Origin: Pseudomonas putida
GTDB taxonomy: Bacteria; Pseudomonadota; Gammaproteobacteria; Pseudomonadales; Pseudomonadaceae
NCBI RefSeq assembly: GCF_028682455.1
Contig: NZ_JANHLD010000002.1
Span: forward strand, 1,240,001-1,304,000
Reading direction: 5' to 3'
Length of the DNA: 64,000 bases
Shown: piece by piece, positions 26,055 to 34,366 of the stretch
Position numbering within the stretch: the stretch's first letter is position 1
Layout: each line of letters begins with the position of its first letter
The notes under the pieces: generated by a model
Told to the model about the DNA's origin: nothing
What the model saw: only the letters and a program-made list of their open reading frames with translations
The model's database searches: none
Position numbers and translations under genes: made by a program

Positions 26055-27653
26055 ATGTCGCACAAGAATAAAAAGATTGATGTGTTCCTGATCACCGTGA
26101 GTCTGATAGCCGTGCTGCTCACTGTGATTGGCCTTGCAGCCTTCCCGGCCGAGGCCGAAAGCGCGGCAAACCAGTTGTTCGAACTGTCTACCCGCACCTT
26201 CGGTACCAGCGTTCAGGTGCTGGTGTTCGGTAGCTCCCTGGCCGTGCTGTACCTGGCCTTCAGCAAATACGGCAATATCCGCCTGGGCAGTGGCAAGCCT
26301 GAATACGCCACCGCCACCTGGGTGTTCATGTTCATCTGCGCCGGCATGGGTTCCTCGACCCTCTACTGGGGTGTGATGGAGTGGGCCTACTACTACCAGA
26401 CCCCGGGCCTGAACATCGCCGCCGCCACCCCCCAGGCGCTCGAGTACAGCATCAGCTACTCGTTCTTCCACTGGGGCGTCAGCGCCTGGTCGATCTATGC
26501 CCTGGCCTCGCTGGCCATGGCCTATCACTTCCACGTGCGCAAGAAGAGCGGCCTGAACCTGGCCTCGATCGTCGAAGCTGTGACCGGCTTCAAGGCCACC
26601 GGCCCTGTGGGCCGCAGCGTCGACCTGATCTTCCTGCTGACCATGATGGGCGCACTGACCGTGTCGCTGGCCCTCACCGCCTCGACCCTTACCCGTGGCC
26701 TGCATGACCTGGCCGGCACCCCGGACACCTTCACCGTGCAGTTGATGGTGATCGGTGGCGTGGCCGTGCTGTTCTCGCTCAGCTCCTACATCGGTATCGA
26801 CGGTGGTCTGCAGCGCCTGAGCAAGATGGTCTGCATCGGCGCGCTGGTGTTCGCGCTGGTGGTACTGCTGGTGGGGCCCACCCAGTTCACCATCAACAAC
26901 ACTGCCAACTCCATTGGCCTGATGATCCAGAACTACGTGCACATGAGCCTGTTCACCGACCCTGCCGGTGATGGTGCCTTCACCCGCAACTGGACGGTGT
27001 TCTACTGGCTGTGGTGGGTGTCCTACGCGCCGGGCGTAGCCATGTTCGTGACCCGCGTATCGCGTGGCCGGCAGATCAAGGAAGTGGTCCTTGCCCTGTT
27101 AATGGGCGGCAGCTTCGGTTGCTGGTTCTTCTTCGGCGCGCTGGAAAGCTACAGCATGCACCAGTTCATCACCGGTGCCGTGGACGTCCCGAAAATGCTC
27201 AGCGAGCAAGGCGGCGAATCGGCGGTGACCCATCTGCTGCTGGCATTGCCATGGGGCCAGGTGTTCCTGGGCGTGTACCTGTTCATCATGGCGATCTTCT
27301 GCGCCTCGCACATGGACGCCGCGGCCTATGCGGTAGCGGCCACCAGCACCCGCAACCTGCGTGAAGGCGACGACCCGACACCGACCCACCGCCTGTTCTG
27401 GTGCGTGGTGCTGACCCTGGTGCCGCTGGCCATGCTGTTCGCCAAGGCTTCGCTATCGACCATGAAAACCGCCGTGGTACTGACCGCGATCCCGTTCATG
27501 GTGATTTTGCTGGTGAAGATCTACGGCTTCTTCAAATGGATGTTCGAAGACTACGGCCAGATGCCTGCCTTCCGCATCGAAGAAGAAGCGGCGCGCATGG
27601 CCGGTGAAGAGCCCGCTGAAAAAGCACCCCGCAGCGCTGCCGCCGTGCACTGA
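26055..27653 (+). CDS. BCCT family transporter, probable carnitine/betaine uptake
   Basis: A 532-residue inner-membrane transporter of the betaine-choline-carnitine family with about 12 helices. The central aromatic box region is seen in [18 protein letters not shown], and the BCCT signature is [22 protein letters not shown]. The C-terminus is short and mildly charged, without the long osmosensory tail of BetP. Two ATGs stand in tandem; AGGAG spacing favours the one at 26055 over 26052. It occupies the yeaV position between dmlA and cntA. A catabolic role in carnitine import is inferred from context. Confidence 0.88.
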   Translation: MSHKNKKIDVFLITVSLIAVLLTVIGLAAFPAEAESAANQLFELSTRTFGTSVQVLVFGSSLAVLYLAFSKYGNIRLGSGKPEYATATWVFMFICAGMGSSTLYWGVMEWAYYYQTPGLNIAAATPQALEYSISYSFFHWGVSAWSIYALASLAMAYHFHVRKKSGLNLASIVEAVTGFKATGPVGRSVDLIFLLTMMGALTVSLALTASTLTRGLHDLAGTPDTFTVQLMVIGGVAVLFSLSSYIGIDGGLQRLSKMVCIGALVFALVVLLVGPTQFTINNTANSIGLMIQNYVHMSLFTDPAGDGAFTRNWTVFYWLWWVSYAPGVAMFVTRVSRGRQIKEVVLALLMGGSFGCWFFFGALESYSMHQFITGAVDVPKMLSEQGGESAVTHLLLALPWGQVFLGVYLFIMAIFCASHMDAAAYAVAATSTRNLREGDDPTPTHRLFWCVVLTLVPLAMLFAKASLSTMKTAVVLTAIPFMVILLVKIYGFFKWMFEDYGQMPAFRIEEEAARMAGEEPAEKAPRSAAAVH

Positions 27654-27660
27654 ACACCCC

Positions 27661-27735
27661 GTGCAGGAGCAGGCTTGCCCCGCGATAGCGATATAGCTGA
27701 CAGAACGCTATCGCGGGGCAAGCCCGCTCCTACAC
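27661..27735. repeat. REP pair (BIME)
   Basis: The first arm at 27661-27690 (core AGGAGCAGGCTTGCCCCGCG) faces the second at 27706-27735 (core CGCGGGGCAAGCCCGCTCCT). It lies just downstream of the BCCT stop and upstream of the cntA control region. Confidence 0.92.
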
Positions 27736-27738
27736 GGG

Positions 27739-27756
27739 AGGCAAATTTTTTTGCCT
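27739..27756. promoter_or_regulatory. AT-rich hairpin before cntA
   Basis: AGGCAAA at 27739-27745 pairs with TTTGCCT at 27750-27756 around TTTT. It sits directly between the REP pair and the GTTAAC pair, and its role is not clear. Confidence 0.4.
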
Positions 27757-27761
27757 GACTT

Positions 27762-27785
27762 GTTAACTGACAGATACGCGTTAAC
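27762..27785. promoter_or_regulatory. GTTAAC pair upstream of cntA
   Basis: GTTAAC at 27762-27767 and 27780-27785, separated by 12 bases, repeats the spacing seen before the BCCT gene. It is 36 bases upstream of the cntA ATG. A shared regulator of the carnitine genes is the simplest reading. Confidence 0.55.
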
Positions 27786-27820
27786 TGATAACTAAAAAAC
27801 CGAGCTTGTGAGAACCCATC

Positions 27821-28942
27821 ATGAATGACTTCAAACGCCTGCCCGCCGATTTCTGCGCCAACGCCGAAGAGGCGTTCACCATTCCGGCCAACTTCTACAC
27901 CCAGGCCTCGGTATTCGAGCACGAGAAAGAAGCCATCTTCGCCCGCAGCTGGATCTGTGTCGGCCACCGCAGCGAAGTCGCCGAGAACAATGCCTACATC
28001 ACCCGTGAAGTGATCGGCGAAAGCATCATCGTGGTCCGTGGCCGCGACAGCGTGCTGCGCGCCTTCTACAACGTCTGCCCGCACCGTGGCCACCAGTTGC
28101 TCAGCGGCAGCGGCAAGGCCAAGAACGTCATCACCTGCCCGTACCATGCCTGGACCTTCAAGCTCGACGGCGAGCTGGCCCACGCGCGCAACTGCGACAA
28201 CGTGGTGAACTTCGACAAAGAGAACTCGACCCTGGTGCAGCTGCGCGTCGAAGAGTACGCAGGCTTCATCTTCATCAATATGGACATGGATGCCGGCACC
28301 GTCGAAGACCAACTGCCAGGCCTACAAGCGCGCATGCGCGAGGCCTGCGGCGTGATCGACGACCTGCACCTGGCGGCTCGCTTTGTCAGCGACACCCCGG
28401 CCAACTGGAAGTCGATCGTCGACAACTACCTCGAGTGCTACCACTGCGCCCCGGCCCACCCAGGCTTTTCCGATTCGGTGGACGTTGGCCAGTACAGCCA
28501 CAGCATGCACGGCAACTGGACCCTGCAGTACGGCCTGGCCAAGCCGTCGGAGCAATCGTTCAAGTTCGATGAGTCGGTCAAGGACCCGTCGTTCGCCGGC
28601 TTCTGGGCCTGGCCGTGCACCATGTTCAACGTGCCGCCAGGAGCGAACTTCATGACCGTGATCTACGAGTTCCCGGTCGATGCCGAAACCACCCTGCAGC
28701 ACTACGACATCTACTTCCTCAACAAGGACATCACCGAAGAGCAGCAGAAGCTGATCGACTGGTACCGCGAGGTGTTCCGCCCTGAAGACCTGCGCCTGGT
28801 AGAGAGCGTGCAGAAAGGCCTGAAGTCCCGCGGCTACCGCGGCCAGGGCCGGATCATGGCCGACCGCCAGCGCAGCGGCATGAGCGAGCACGGCATCGCC
28901 CACTTCCACAACCTGATCGCTGTTGCCCATCTCGACGACTGA
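27821..28942 (+). CDS. cntA: Carnitine monooxygenase oxygenase subunit CntA (YeaW)
   Basis: A 373-residue Rieske non-heme iron oxygenase. The Rieske ligands are Cys86 and His88 (CPHRGH) and Cys106 and His109 (CPYHAW). The mononuclear iron site has His208 and His213. The bridging residue before the first His, Asp in most Rieske oxygenases, is Glu205 here (NYLECYH), the hallmark of carnitine-cleaving CntA. The expected reaction with CntB, NADH and O2 splits carnitine to trimethylamine and malic semialdehyde. The length is close to characterised CntA proteins and shorter than glycine-betaine GbcA. The neighbours dmlA, BCCT and cntB match the E. coli yeaUVWX order. Confidence 0.9.
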   Translation: MNDFKRLPADFCANAEEAFTIPANFYTQASVFEHEKEAIFARSWICVGHRSEVAENNAYITREVIGESIIVVRGRDSVLRAFYNVCPHRGHQLLSGSGKAKNVITCPYHAWTFKLDGELAHARNCDNVVNFDKENSTLVQLRVEEYAGFIFINMDMDAGTVEDQLPGLQARMREACGVIDDLHLAARFVSDTPANWKSIVDNYLECYHCAPAHPGFSDSVDVGQYSHSMHGNWTLQYGLAKPSEQSFKFDESVKDPSFAGFWAWPCTMFNVPPGANFMTVIYEFPVDAETTLQHYDIYFLNKDITEEQQKLIDWYREVFRPEDLRLVESVQKGLKSRGYRGQGRIMADRQRSGMSEHGIAHFHNLIAVAHLDD

Positions 28943-28948
28943 TAACCG

Positions 28949-28976
28949 GCGCCGCAGGCCACACGGCTTGCGGCGC
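28949..28976 (+). other. Intercistronic hairpin cntA / aldehyde dehydrogenase
   Basis: GCGCCGCA at 28949-28956 pairs with TGCGGCGC at 28969-28976, and the inner GGCC/GGCT extends the stem around ACAC. It has no T run and lies just before the ribosome site of the next gene, so mRNA processing or stability is likelier than termination. Confidence 0.6.
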
Positions 28977-28993
28977 GCTTGGGAGTACCTTGC

Positions 28994-30442
28994 GTGAATC
29001 TCAATGACAATAAGCTGTTCCGCCAGCAGGCCTACATTGCCGGGCAATGGTGCGACGCCGATGACGCCCGCACCCTGGCAGTGACCGACCCTGCCAACGG
29101 CAACCTGCTGGGCAGCGTGCCACTGATGGCCGGTGCCGAGGCGGTACGCGCCATCGAGGCCGCCGAAGCGGCCCTGGCCGACTGGCGCTCGCGAACCGCC
29201 AAGGACCGCGCGCAGATCCTGCGTCGCTGGTTCGAACTGCTGCTCGAACACGAGCAGGACCTGGCCCGCCTGATGACCTTCGAACAGGGCAAGCCCCTGC
29301 ACGAAGCCCTGGGTGAAATCCGCTACGCCGCCTCCTTCGTCGAGTGGTTCGCCGAAGAAGGCAAGCGCGTCTACGGCGATGTGATCCCGAGCCCCGCCAA
29401 TGACAAGCGCCTGCTGGTGATCAAGCAAGGCATCGGTGTGTGCACCGCCATCACCCCGTGGAACTTCCCGGCGGCGATGATCACCCGCAAGGTCGCTCCG
29501 GCCCTGGCCGCAGGCTGCACCATGGTGGTCAAGCCGGCCAACGAAACCCCGTTCTGCGCCTTGGCCCTGGCCGAGCTTGCCGAACGTGCCGGTGTACCGG
29601 CGGGCGTGTTTAGCGTGGTCACCGGCGATGCTCCGGCCATTGGAGCGCAGTTCACCGGCCACTCTTCGGTGCGCAAGTTGAGCTTTACCGGCTCGACCCC
29701 GGTGGGTCGCCTGCTGATGGGCCAGTGCGCCGAAACCATCAAGAAAGTCAGCCTGGAACTGGGCGGCAATGCGCCGTTCATTGTGTTCGCCGATGCCGAT
29801 ATCGACGCCGCCGTCGAAGGCGCACTGATCGCCAAGTACCGCAACGCCGGGCAGACCTGCGTGTGCGTCAACCGCTTCTATATCCACGACAGCGTCTACA
29901 CGCAGTTCAGCGAACGCTTCATCGAGCGCGTACGCCAGCTGGGCGTCGGCCATGGCAGCGCCGAAGGCACCCAGATCGGCCCGCTGATCAGTGACAAGGC
30001 CGTGGCCAAGGTTCGCAGCCTGATCGACGACGCCGTGGGCAAAGGCGCCGAACTGGTGCTGGGCGGCCAGGCCCACGCCCTGGGTGGCAACTTCTTCGAG
30101 CCGACCGTGCTAGCCAATGTCGGCCCCGGCATGGAACTGCTCGAAGAAGAAATCTTCGGCCCGGTGGCAGCCCTGGTGCGCTTCAGCACCGACGAGGAAG
30201 TGGTTGCCCTGGCCAACGCCACCCAGTACGGCCTGGCGGCCTACTTCTACAGCCGCGATATCGCCCGGGTGTTCAAGGTAGCCGAGCAGCTGGAGTACGG
30301 CATGGTCGGCGTCAACACCGGGCTGATCTCCAATGAGGTCGCGCCGTTCGGTGGCATCAAGCAATCGGGCCTGGGCCGTGAAGGCTCCAAGTACGGCATC
30401 GAAGATTATCTGGAAATCAAATACCTGTGCCTCGCCATCTGA
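28994..30442 (+). CDS. NAD(P)-dependent aldehyde dehydrogenase, probable malic semialdehyde dehydrogenase
   Basis: A 482-residue enzyme of the succinate-semialdehyde (GabD) branch of the ALDH family. Counting from the GTG, the general base is Glu255 (VSLELGGNAPF) and the catalytic Cys is Cys289 (NAGQTCVCVNR); ITPWNFP is the cofactor loop. I chose the GTG at 28994, which follows GGGAG at good spacing; a TTG at 28979 is less likely. Sitting between cntA and cntB, it should oxidise the malic semialdehyde released by CntAB to D-malate. This substrate is inferred, since sequence alone would read as succinate-semialdehyde dehydrogenase. Confidence 0.85.
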   Translation: MNLNDNKLFRQQAYIAGQWCDADDARTLAVTDPANGNLLGSVPLMAGAEAVRAIEAAEAALADWRSRTAKDRAQILRRWFELLLEHEQDLARLMTFEQGKPLHEALGEIRYAASFVEWFAEEGKRVYGDVIPSPANDKRLLVIKQGIGVCTAITPWNFPAAMITRKVAPALAAGCTMVVKPANETPFCALALAELAERAGVPAGVFSVVTGDAPAIGAQFTGHSSVRKLSFTGSTPVGRLLMGQCAETIKKVSLELGGNAPFIVFADADIDAAVEGALIAKYRNAGQTCVCVNRFYIHDSVYTQFSERFIERVRQLGVGHGSAEGTQIGPLISDKAVAKVRSLIDDAVGKGAELVLGGQAHALGGNFFEPTVLANVGPGMELLEEEIFGPVAALVRFSTDEEVVALANATQYGLAAYFYSRDIARVFKVAEQLEYGMVGVNTGLISNEVAPFGGIKQSGLGREGSKYGIEDYLEIKYLCLAI

Positions 30443-30455
30443 GCGCGCCGGTTCC

Positions 30456-30482
30456 GGGACGCGGCAGGGCCTGCCGCGTCCC
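30456..30482 (+). other. Intercistronic hairpin aldehyde dehydrogenase / cntB
   Basis: GGGACGCGGCAG at 30456-30467 and CTGCCGCGTCCC at 30471-30482 form a perfect 12-base stem with a three-base loop and no T run, 19 bases before the cntB ATG. Confidence 0.75.
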
Positions 30483-30501
30483 CCTGCAGTCGAGGTGAAT
30501 C

Positions 30502-31473
30502 ATGGCCAACAAATATGAAATGTTCAGCGTGCGCGTCACCGACGTACAGCAGGCAACCCCGCTGATCAAGCGCTTCACCCTGGCCCGCGAAGACGGCGCG
30601 CCGATGCCCGCCTTTACCGGTGGCAGCCATGTCATCGTGCAGATGCAGGGTGCCGACGGCAGCCAGTACAGCAACGCCTACTCGCTGATGAGCGACCCGC
30701 GCGACACCCGCAGCTACCAGATCGGCGTACGCCTTGAAGAGCAGTCCAAGGGCGGCTCGGCGTTCATGCACCAGCAGGTGGAAGTCGGCACCGCGTTGAC
30801 CATCTCGACGCCCAACAACCTGTTCGCCCTGGACCCCAGCGCCGGCCGCCACGTGCTGATCGCCGGTGGCATCGGCATTACCCCGTTCCTGGCCCAGTTG
30901 CACGAACTCGAAGGCGGCAACACCGATTACGAACTGCACTACGCTTTCCGCGCGCCCGAGCACGGGGCGTTCCAGGACCAGCTGGAAAGCGGCCCGCATG
31001 CGGGCAATACCCGTTTCTACATCGACAGCCTCGACCGCAAGCTCGACCTGGCCGCCCTTTGCGCCGGCCTGGCTGACGATGCCCACCTGTACGTATGCGG
31101 CCCCAAGCCGTTGATTGATGCCGTGATCGCCACCGCAGCCAAGGCCGGTATTACCGAGCAGCGCGTGCACTGGGAACAGTTCGCCGCAGCGCCGGTCACC
31201 GGCGGCGCCTTCACCCTGGTACTGGCCCGCTCCGGCACTGAACTGCAGGTTGAAGAAGGCATGAGCATTCTCCAGGCCATCGAAAAATCCAAGGCCGCCA
31301 AAGTCGAGTGCCTGTGCCGCGAAGGCGTGTGCGGCACCTGCGAGACGGCGATCCTGGAAGGTGAAGCCGAGCACTACGACCAGTACCTGAGCGATGAAGA
31401 AAAAGCCGCGCAGCAGAGCATGATGCTCTGCGTATCGCGCGCCCGTTCGGCCCGCCTGGTGCTGGACCTGTAA
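30502..31473 (+). CDS. cntB: Carnitine monooxygenase reductase subunit CntB (YeaX)
   Basis: A 323-residue flavin/2Fe-2S reductase of the phthalate dioxygenase reductase type. The flavin domain is at about 1-105 (YSLMSDPRDTRSYQIGVRLE), the NAD domain at about 110-225 (VLIAGGIGITPFLAQL, VCGPKPLID), and a plant-type ferredoxin domain at about 235-323. Cluster ligands are Cys272, Cys277, Cys280 and Cys310 (CREGVCGTC). It passes electrons from NADH to CntA. It is last in the cnt gene run and followed by a REP pair. Confidence 0.9.
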   Translation: MANKYEMFSVRVTDVQQATPLIKRFTLAREDGAPMPAFTGGSHVIVQMQGADGSQYSNAYSLMSDPRDTRSYQIGVRLEEQSKGGSAFMHQQVEVGTALTISTPNNLFALDPSAGRHVLIAGGIGITPFLAQLHELEGGNTDYELHYAFRAPEHGAFQDQLESGPHAGNTRFYIDSLDRKLDLAALCAGLADDAHLYVCGPKPLIDAVIATAAKAGITEQRVHWEQFAAAPVTGGAFTLVLARSGTELQVEEGMSILQAIEKSKAAKVECLCREGVCGTCETAILEGEAEHYDQYLSDEEKAAQQSMMLCVSRARSARLVLDL

Positions 31474-31480
31474 CCTCAGC

Positions 31481-31550
31481 TAGGGGCAGGCTTGCCCCGC
31501 GATGCGATGTGAGTGGAGGATCGCTATCGCGGGGCAAGCCCGCTCCTGCC
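31481..31550. repeat. REP pair (BIME)
   Basis: TAGGGGCAGGCTTGCCCCGC at 31481-31500 faces TCGCGGGGCAAGCCCGCTCC ending near 31548, directly after cntB. Confidence 0.9.
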
Positions 31551-31553
31551 GGC

Positions 31554-31570
31554 GTCAACCAAAAGTTGAC
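31554..31570. promoter_or_regulatory. Inverted repeat upstream of the PAS-HTH regulator
   Basis: GTCAAC at 31554-31559 and GTTGAC at 31565-31570 are inverted around CAAAA. The string GTCAACCAAAAG differs by one base from GTTAACCAAAAG in the cluster before the BCCT gene, which hints at a common binding protein. Confidence 0.4.
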
Positions 31571-31620
31571 AGCTTAGGTATACTGGCAGGCTCTTGGCCC
31601 CGATCAGGACACCCTGCCCC

Positions 31621-32706
31621 ATGATGGAAAACAGTTTCGCCTTCCGCCTCAAGGAACAGCTCGAGCATCACAAGCTGACCCTGCAAGCCGTGGGGACAGC
31701 CTTGGGTATTTCGCGCACGGCGGTGCACAAATGGACCCGCGGCGGCGAAATCGATTACGACAACCTGCGCAAGCTGGCCGAGTTCCTCAAGGTCAACTGG
31801 ATCTGGTTGCGTTACGGCGAAGAGGCACTGCAGAACGTCCAGCAGCACCAGGTGGTCGAACTGCCGATGACCGACCTGCGGCGGCGCTACACCGCCGAGA
31901 TCATGGAAAGCGAAACCCGCATGAAGCTGGCCCAGGAAGGCGCGCGCATCGTCACCTGGGAGTGGAACCTGATCAGCGACGAAGTCACCTACTCGCCCAA
32001 CGTCGAACAGGTGTACGGCTGGCCGGTCCATCGCAACGAAGACTTCTGGGCGCACCTGCCCGAAGAAGACATCACCCACATGCAACAGCTGTACGCCGAA
32101 ACGGTGGCCGACGGCACCGGCTGCGAATGCGATTTTCGCATCACCCGCCCCGACGGCGAGCAGCGCTGGATTTCATCCCGGGCCACGGTGGTGCGCGACA
32201 GTGCCGGCCGCTCGGTGAAGATGGTTGGCATCAGCATGGACAACACCGAGCGCATGGTCGCCGAAGCCGAGCTGCGCAACAGCGAAGAGCGGTTTCGGGC
32301 GATCTTCGAACTGGCCTGGGGCGCCCTGGCCTATATCGACCCCGATGGCACCTGGCTGCGGGTCAACAACAGCCTGTGCGAGCTGCTCGGCTACCGTGCC
32401 GATGAACTTTACGGGATGACCTTCCAGGCACTCACCCACTCCGACGACCTGGCCGCCAACCTGCAGTTGCTGCAGCGCTTGCTGGCCGGCGAAATCGCTC
32501 GCTATGAAGTGGAAAAACGCGTGCGCCACAAAGATGGCCGCTACATCTGGGTCCGCGCGCGCACTTCGTTGCAACGCCGTGCCGATGGTGAGCCAGACCA
32601 CCTGATCAGCGTGTTCGAGGACATCGGCGCCGAACGCTGCGAACACGAGCGTCTCGAAGCGCACATCGCCAGCCTTGAAGCACGCCTGGCCCAACAGAAC
32701 GCTTGA
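31621..32706 (+). CDS. HTH regulator with two PAS domains
   Basis: A 361-residue protein. An N-terminal helix-turn-helix region is at about residues 15-67 (LTLQAVGTALGISRTAVHKWTRGGE), with the 'WIWLRYGEE' ending typical of small XRE-type regulators. Two PAS domains follow at about 100-225 (TWEWNLISDEVTYSPNVEQVYGW) and about 230-350 (RFRAIFELAWGALAYIDPDG), ending in a PAC-like ISVFEDIGAER and a coiled tail. No kinase or GGDEF output domain follows. It lies immediately after the carnitine genes, so ligand-sensing control of that locus is plausible but unproven. Tandem ATGs start at 31621. Confidence 0.8.
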   Translation: MMENSFAFRLKEQLEHHKLTLQAVGTALGISRTAVHKWTRGGEIDYDNLRKLAEFLKVNWIWLRYGEEALQNVQQHQVVELPMTDLRRRYTAEIMESETRMKLAQEGARIVTWEWNLISDEVTYSPNVEQVYGWPVHRNEDFWAHLPEEDITHMQQLYAETVADGTGCECDFRITRPDGEQRWISSRATVVRDSAGRSVKMVGISMDNTERMVAEAELRNSEERFRAIFELAWGALAYIDPDGTWLRVNNSLCELLGYRADELYGMTFQALTHSDDLAANLQLLQRLLAGEIARYEVEKRVRHKDGRYIWVRARTSLQRRADGEPDHLISVFEDIGAERCEHERLEAHIASLEARLAQQNA

Positions 32707-32725
32707 CCCGCAGGGAGGATGGCGG

Positions 32726-33418
32726 ATGCTGCCGGGAACCTCGTACACCTCAGCCCGAGCATTGCACGTGGCCAGGCTGCGCGGCCGGGTCGGGCTGTAT
32801 TTTGTCGCCGCACTGTCGGTGCTGGCGGGCATGACCGACGCCATCGGCTTCATGGCCACGGGCGATTTCGTCTCGTTCATGAGCGGCAACACCACGCGCC
32901 TGGCGGTGTCGCTGGGTGAAGGTGAGCTGGGCCTGGTGCTGCGCATCGGCGCGGTATTGCTGGCCTTTGTGCTGGGCAACGCCCTGGGCGTGGTGATCGC
33001 CCGCCTGAGTGGCCGCCGGCCCTGGCCGCTGCTGTCGCTGATCGCAGCCCTGCTGGCGGTGGCCGGCCTGTTGCCCTGGCAATTGCCGGCGCTGGTGGCG
33101 GCAGTGACGGCCATGGGCATGATCAACGCAGTGGTCGAGGAAGTGAACGGCCTGCCCATCGGCCTGACCTACGTCACCGGCGCGCTGTCGCGCTTCGGCC
33201 GCGGCCTTGGCCGGGCGCTGCTGGGCGAACGCCGGCAGGGCTGGCGAGTGCAACTGATTCCCTGGACCGGGATGTTCGTCGGTGCCATCGCCGGGGTGTT
33301 GCTGGAACAGGTCTTCGACCTCGCCGCCCTGCTGTTCAGTGCAGGGCTTGCTGCCGCGCTGGGGTTGATCTCGCTGAGAATTCCCCGGCGCTGGCAGCTG
33401 CGCTATATGCCGCGCTGA
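32726..33418 (+). CDS. DUF1275 (YoaK) family membrane protein
   Basis: A 230-residue inner-membrane protein with about six helices. The family start FVAALSVLAGMTDAIGFMATGDFVSFMSGNTTRLAV is clear, as is YVTGALSRFG later. Members have no established biochemical function. I chose the ATG at 32726 because GGAGG lies eight bases upstream; the frame upstream overlaps the end of the PAS regulator. It follows that regulator by only 19 bases and may be cotranscribed. Confidence 0.88.
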   Translation: MLPGTSYTSARALHVARLRGRVGLYFVAALSVLAGMTDAIGFMATGDFVSFMSGNTTRLAVSLGEGELGLVLRIGAVLLAFVLGNALGVVIARLSGRRPWPLLSLIAALLAVAGLLPWQLPALVAAVTAMGMINAVVEEVNGLPIGLTYVTGALSRFGRGLGRALLGERRQGWRVQLIPWTGMFVGAIAGVLLEQVFDLAALLFSAGLAAALGLISLRIPRRWQLRYMPR

Positions 33419-33421
33419 GCC

Positions 33422-33772
33422 TTACAGGCAGGTGGCCAGGGCGGCCATGCGGCGCAGGGCAACACTGTCGCTGTGCTGGGCGTAGTAACTGACTGCGCTG
33501 CTGGCGCCCTGGGGCTGGATGTCGGCGAACGATTCGGCCTCACGGGTGTAGACGGTAAAACCGCCCTGCTTGTTCGGCTCCAGGTAGCCGCTGGCGTCTA
33601 CGCCGAACACCGCTTCGTCCTGCCAGCCGAACTGGATGCACTGCGCTACGCGGTCGGCGGGCTTGCTTGAGCTGAAGCTCTTGGTCGGCGCCTTGTCCCG
33701 CGCCGCCTCCATGGTCGAAGACGCACACCCGGCCAACAACGCTGCAGCAACTACCGCCAAAACTACCCGCAT
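33422..33772 (-). CDS. Small lipoprotein, function unknown
   Basis: A 116-residue protein with a lipobox: hydrophobic VVLAVVAAALLAGC gives Cys16 as the lipidation site, followed by Ala-Ser-Ser, which favours outer-membrane sorting. The mature part has AQCIQFGWQDEAVFGVDASGYL and a second Cys pair that could form a disulfide. No domain is recognised. A good AGGGGTG site precedes the ATG. It converges on the DUF1275 gene with three bases between the stops. Confidence 0.8.
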   Translation of the reverse strand: MRVVLAVVAAALLAGCASSTMEAARDKAPTKSFSSSKPADRVAQCIQFGWQDEAVFGVDASGYLEPNKQGGFTVYTREAESFADIQPQGASSAVSYYAQHSDSVALRRMAALATCL

Positions 33773-33838
33773 GACACACCCCTGTCGGAAAAAACGCCGA
33801 CTCTATCACCGTGCTGTCAATAACGTCAGCAAACGGCT

Positions 33839-34231
33839 TTACATTGCCGCATCGGTTTTTTCCTTAGTCGTTTTTCTACTGACCCAGCCAATCCTCAAAC
33901 CTAGACATCCGGCCACCCACAGAAACGCCACGCTCAGCAGCCCCTCATGGGTGAAGCCAAATATCGGCTGCGCAATAATTGCTATTGCCCACAGTAACTG
34001 GCCGCCAATCACCGCGCATTCTGGCTTGCTGTGATTGAGCATGATGGCGCCAAGAAAAGACAATGAAACCAGTAAGACTAACAGGCTGATGTGGAGCAAG
34101 AACTCGTAATCCACACTGTAAGACCCTTGGGTCTGGACCAGGAAACGGATGATGTAGGCAGTCATCGTGATGCAACCGATCAAACCGAGTACGAGGGCGG
34201 TGCGTTTCAAGTCAGTGGTGTCTTGGCTCAA
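33839..34231 (-). CDS. Hypothetical four-helix membrane protein
   Basis: A 130-residue protein with four hydrophobic segments (TALVLGLIGCITMTAYIIRF; LLHISLLVLLVSLSFLGAIM; VIGGQLLWAIAIIAQPIFGF; LLSVAFLWVAGCLGLRIGWV) and a basic C-terminus. The best start is TTG at 34231, seven bases after AGGAAC; an internal ATG would cut into the first helix. The reading frame extends far upstream, but only as the antisense of the SLC13 gene. Base composition is lower in GC than its neighbours. No family recognised. Confidence 0.6.
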   Translation of the reverse strand: MSQDTTDLKRTALVLGLIGCITMTAYIIRFLVQTQGSYSVDYEFLLHISLLVLLVSLSFLGAIMLNHSKPECAVIGGQLLWAIAIIAQPIFGFTHEGLLSVAFLWVAGCLGLRIGWVSRKTTKEKTDAAM

Positions 34232-34366
34232 ACTTTCGTTCCTTGAATGTTGGAAAAGCGAAAAACTTACCACCAAACCCCCGGACCATTCTGGCCCTGC
34301 AACATGTCGACAAACTCGATGTGATTTTCTGCCAGACTTTGCAGCTTCACGAATCAGGAAGATTGC

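Noticed and set aside
27787..27792. GATAAC as a third GTTAAC-type site before cntA
   Set aside because: It has a mismatch and its spacing (+7) differs from the third site before the BCCT gene (+11).
31566..31584. TTGACA and TATACT as a sigma70 promoter before the PAS-HTH gene
   Set aside because: The hexamers are only 7 bases apart instead of about 17, so they cannot form one promoter; TTGAC is better read as part of the dyad.
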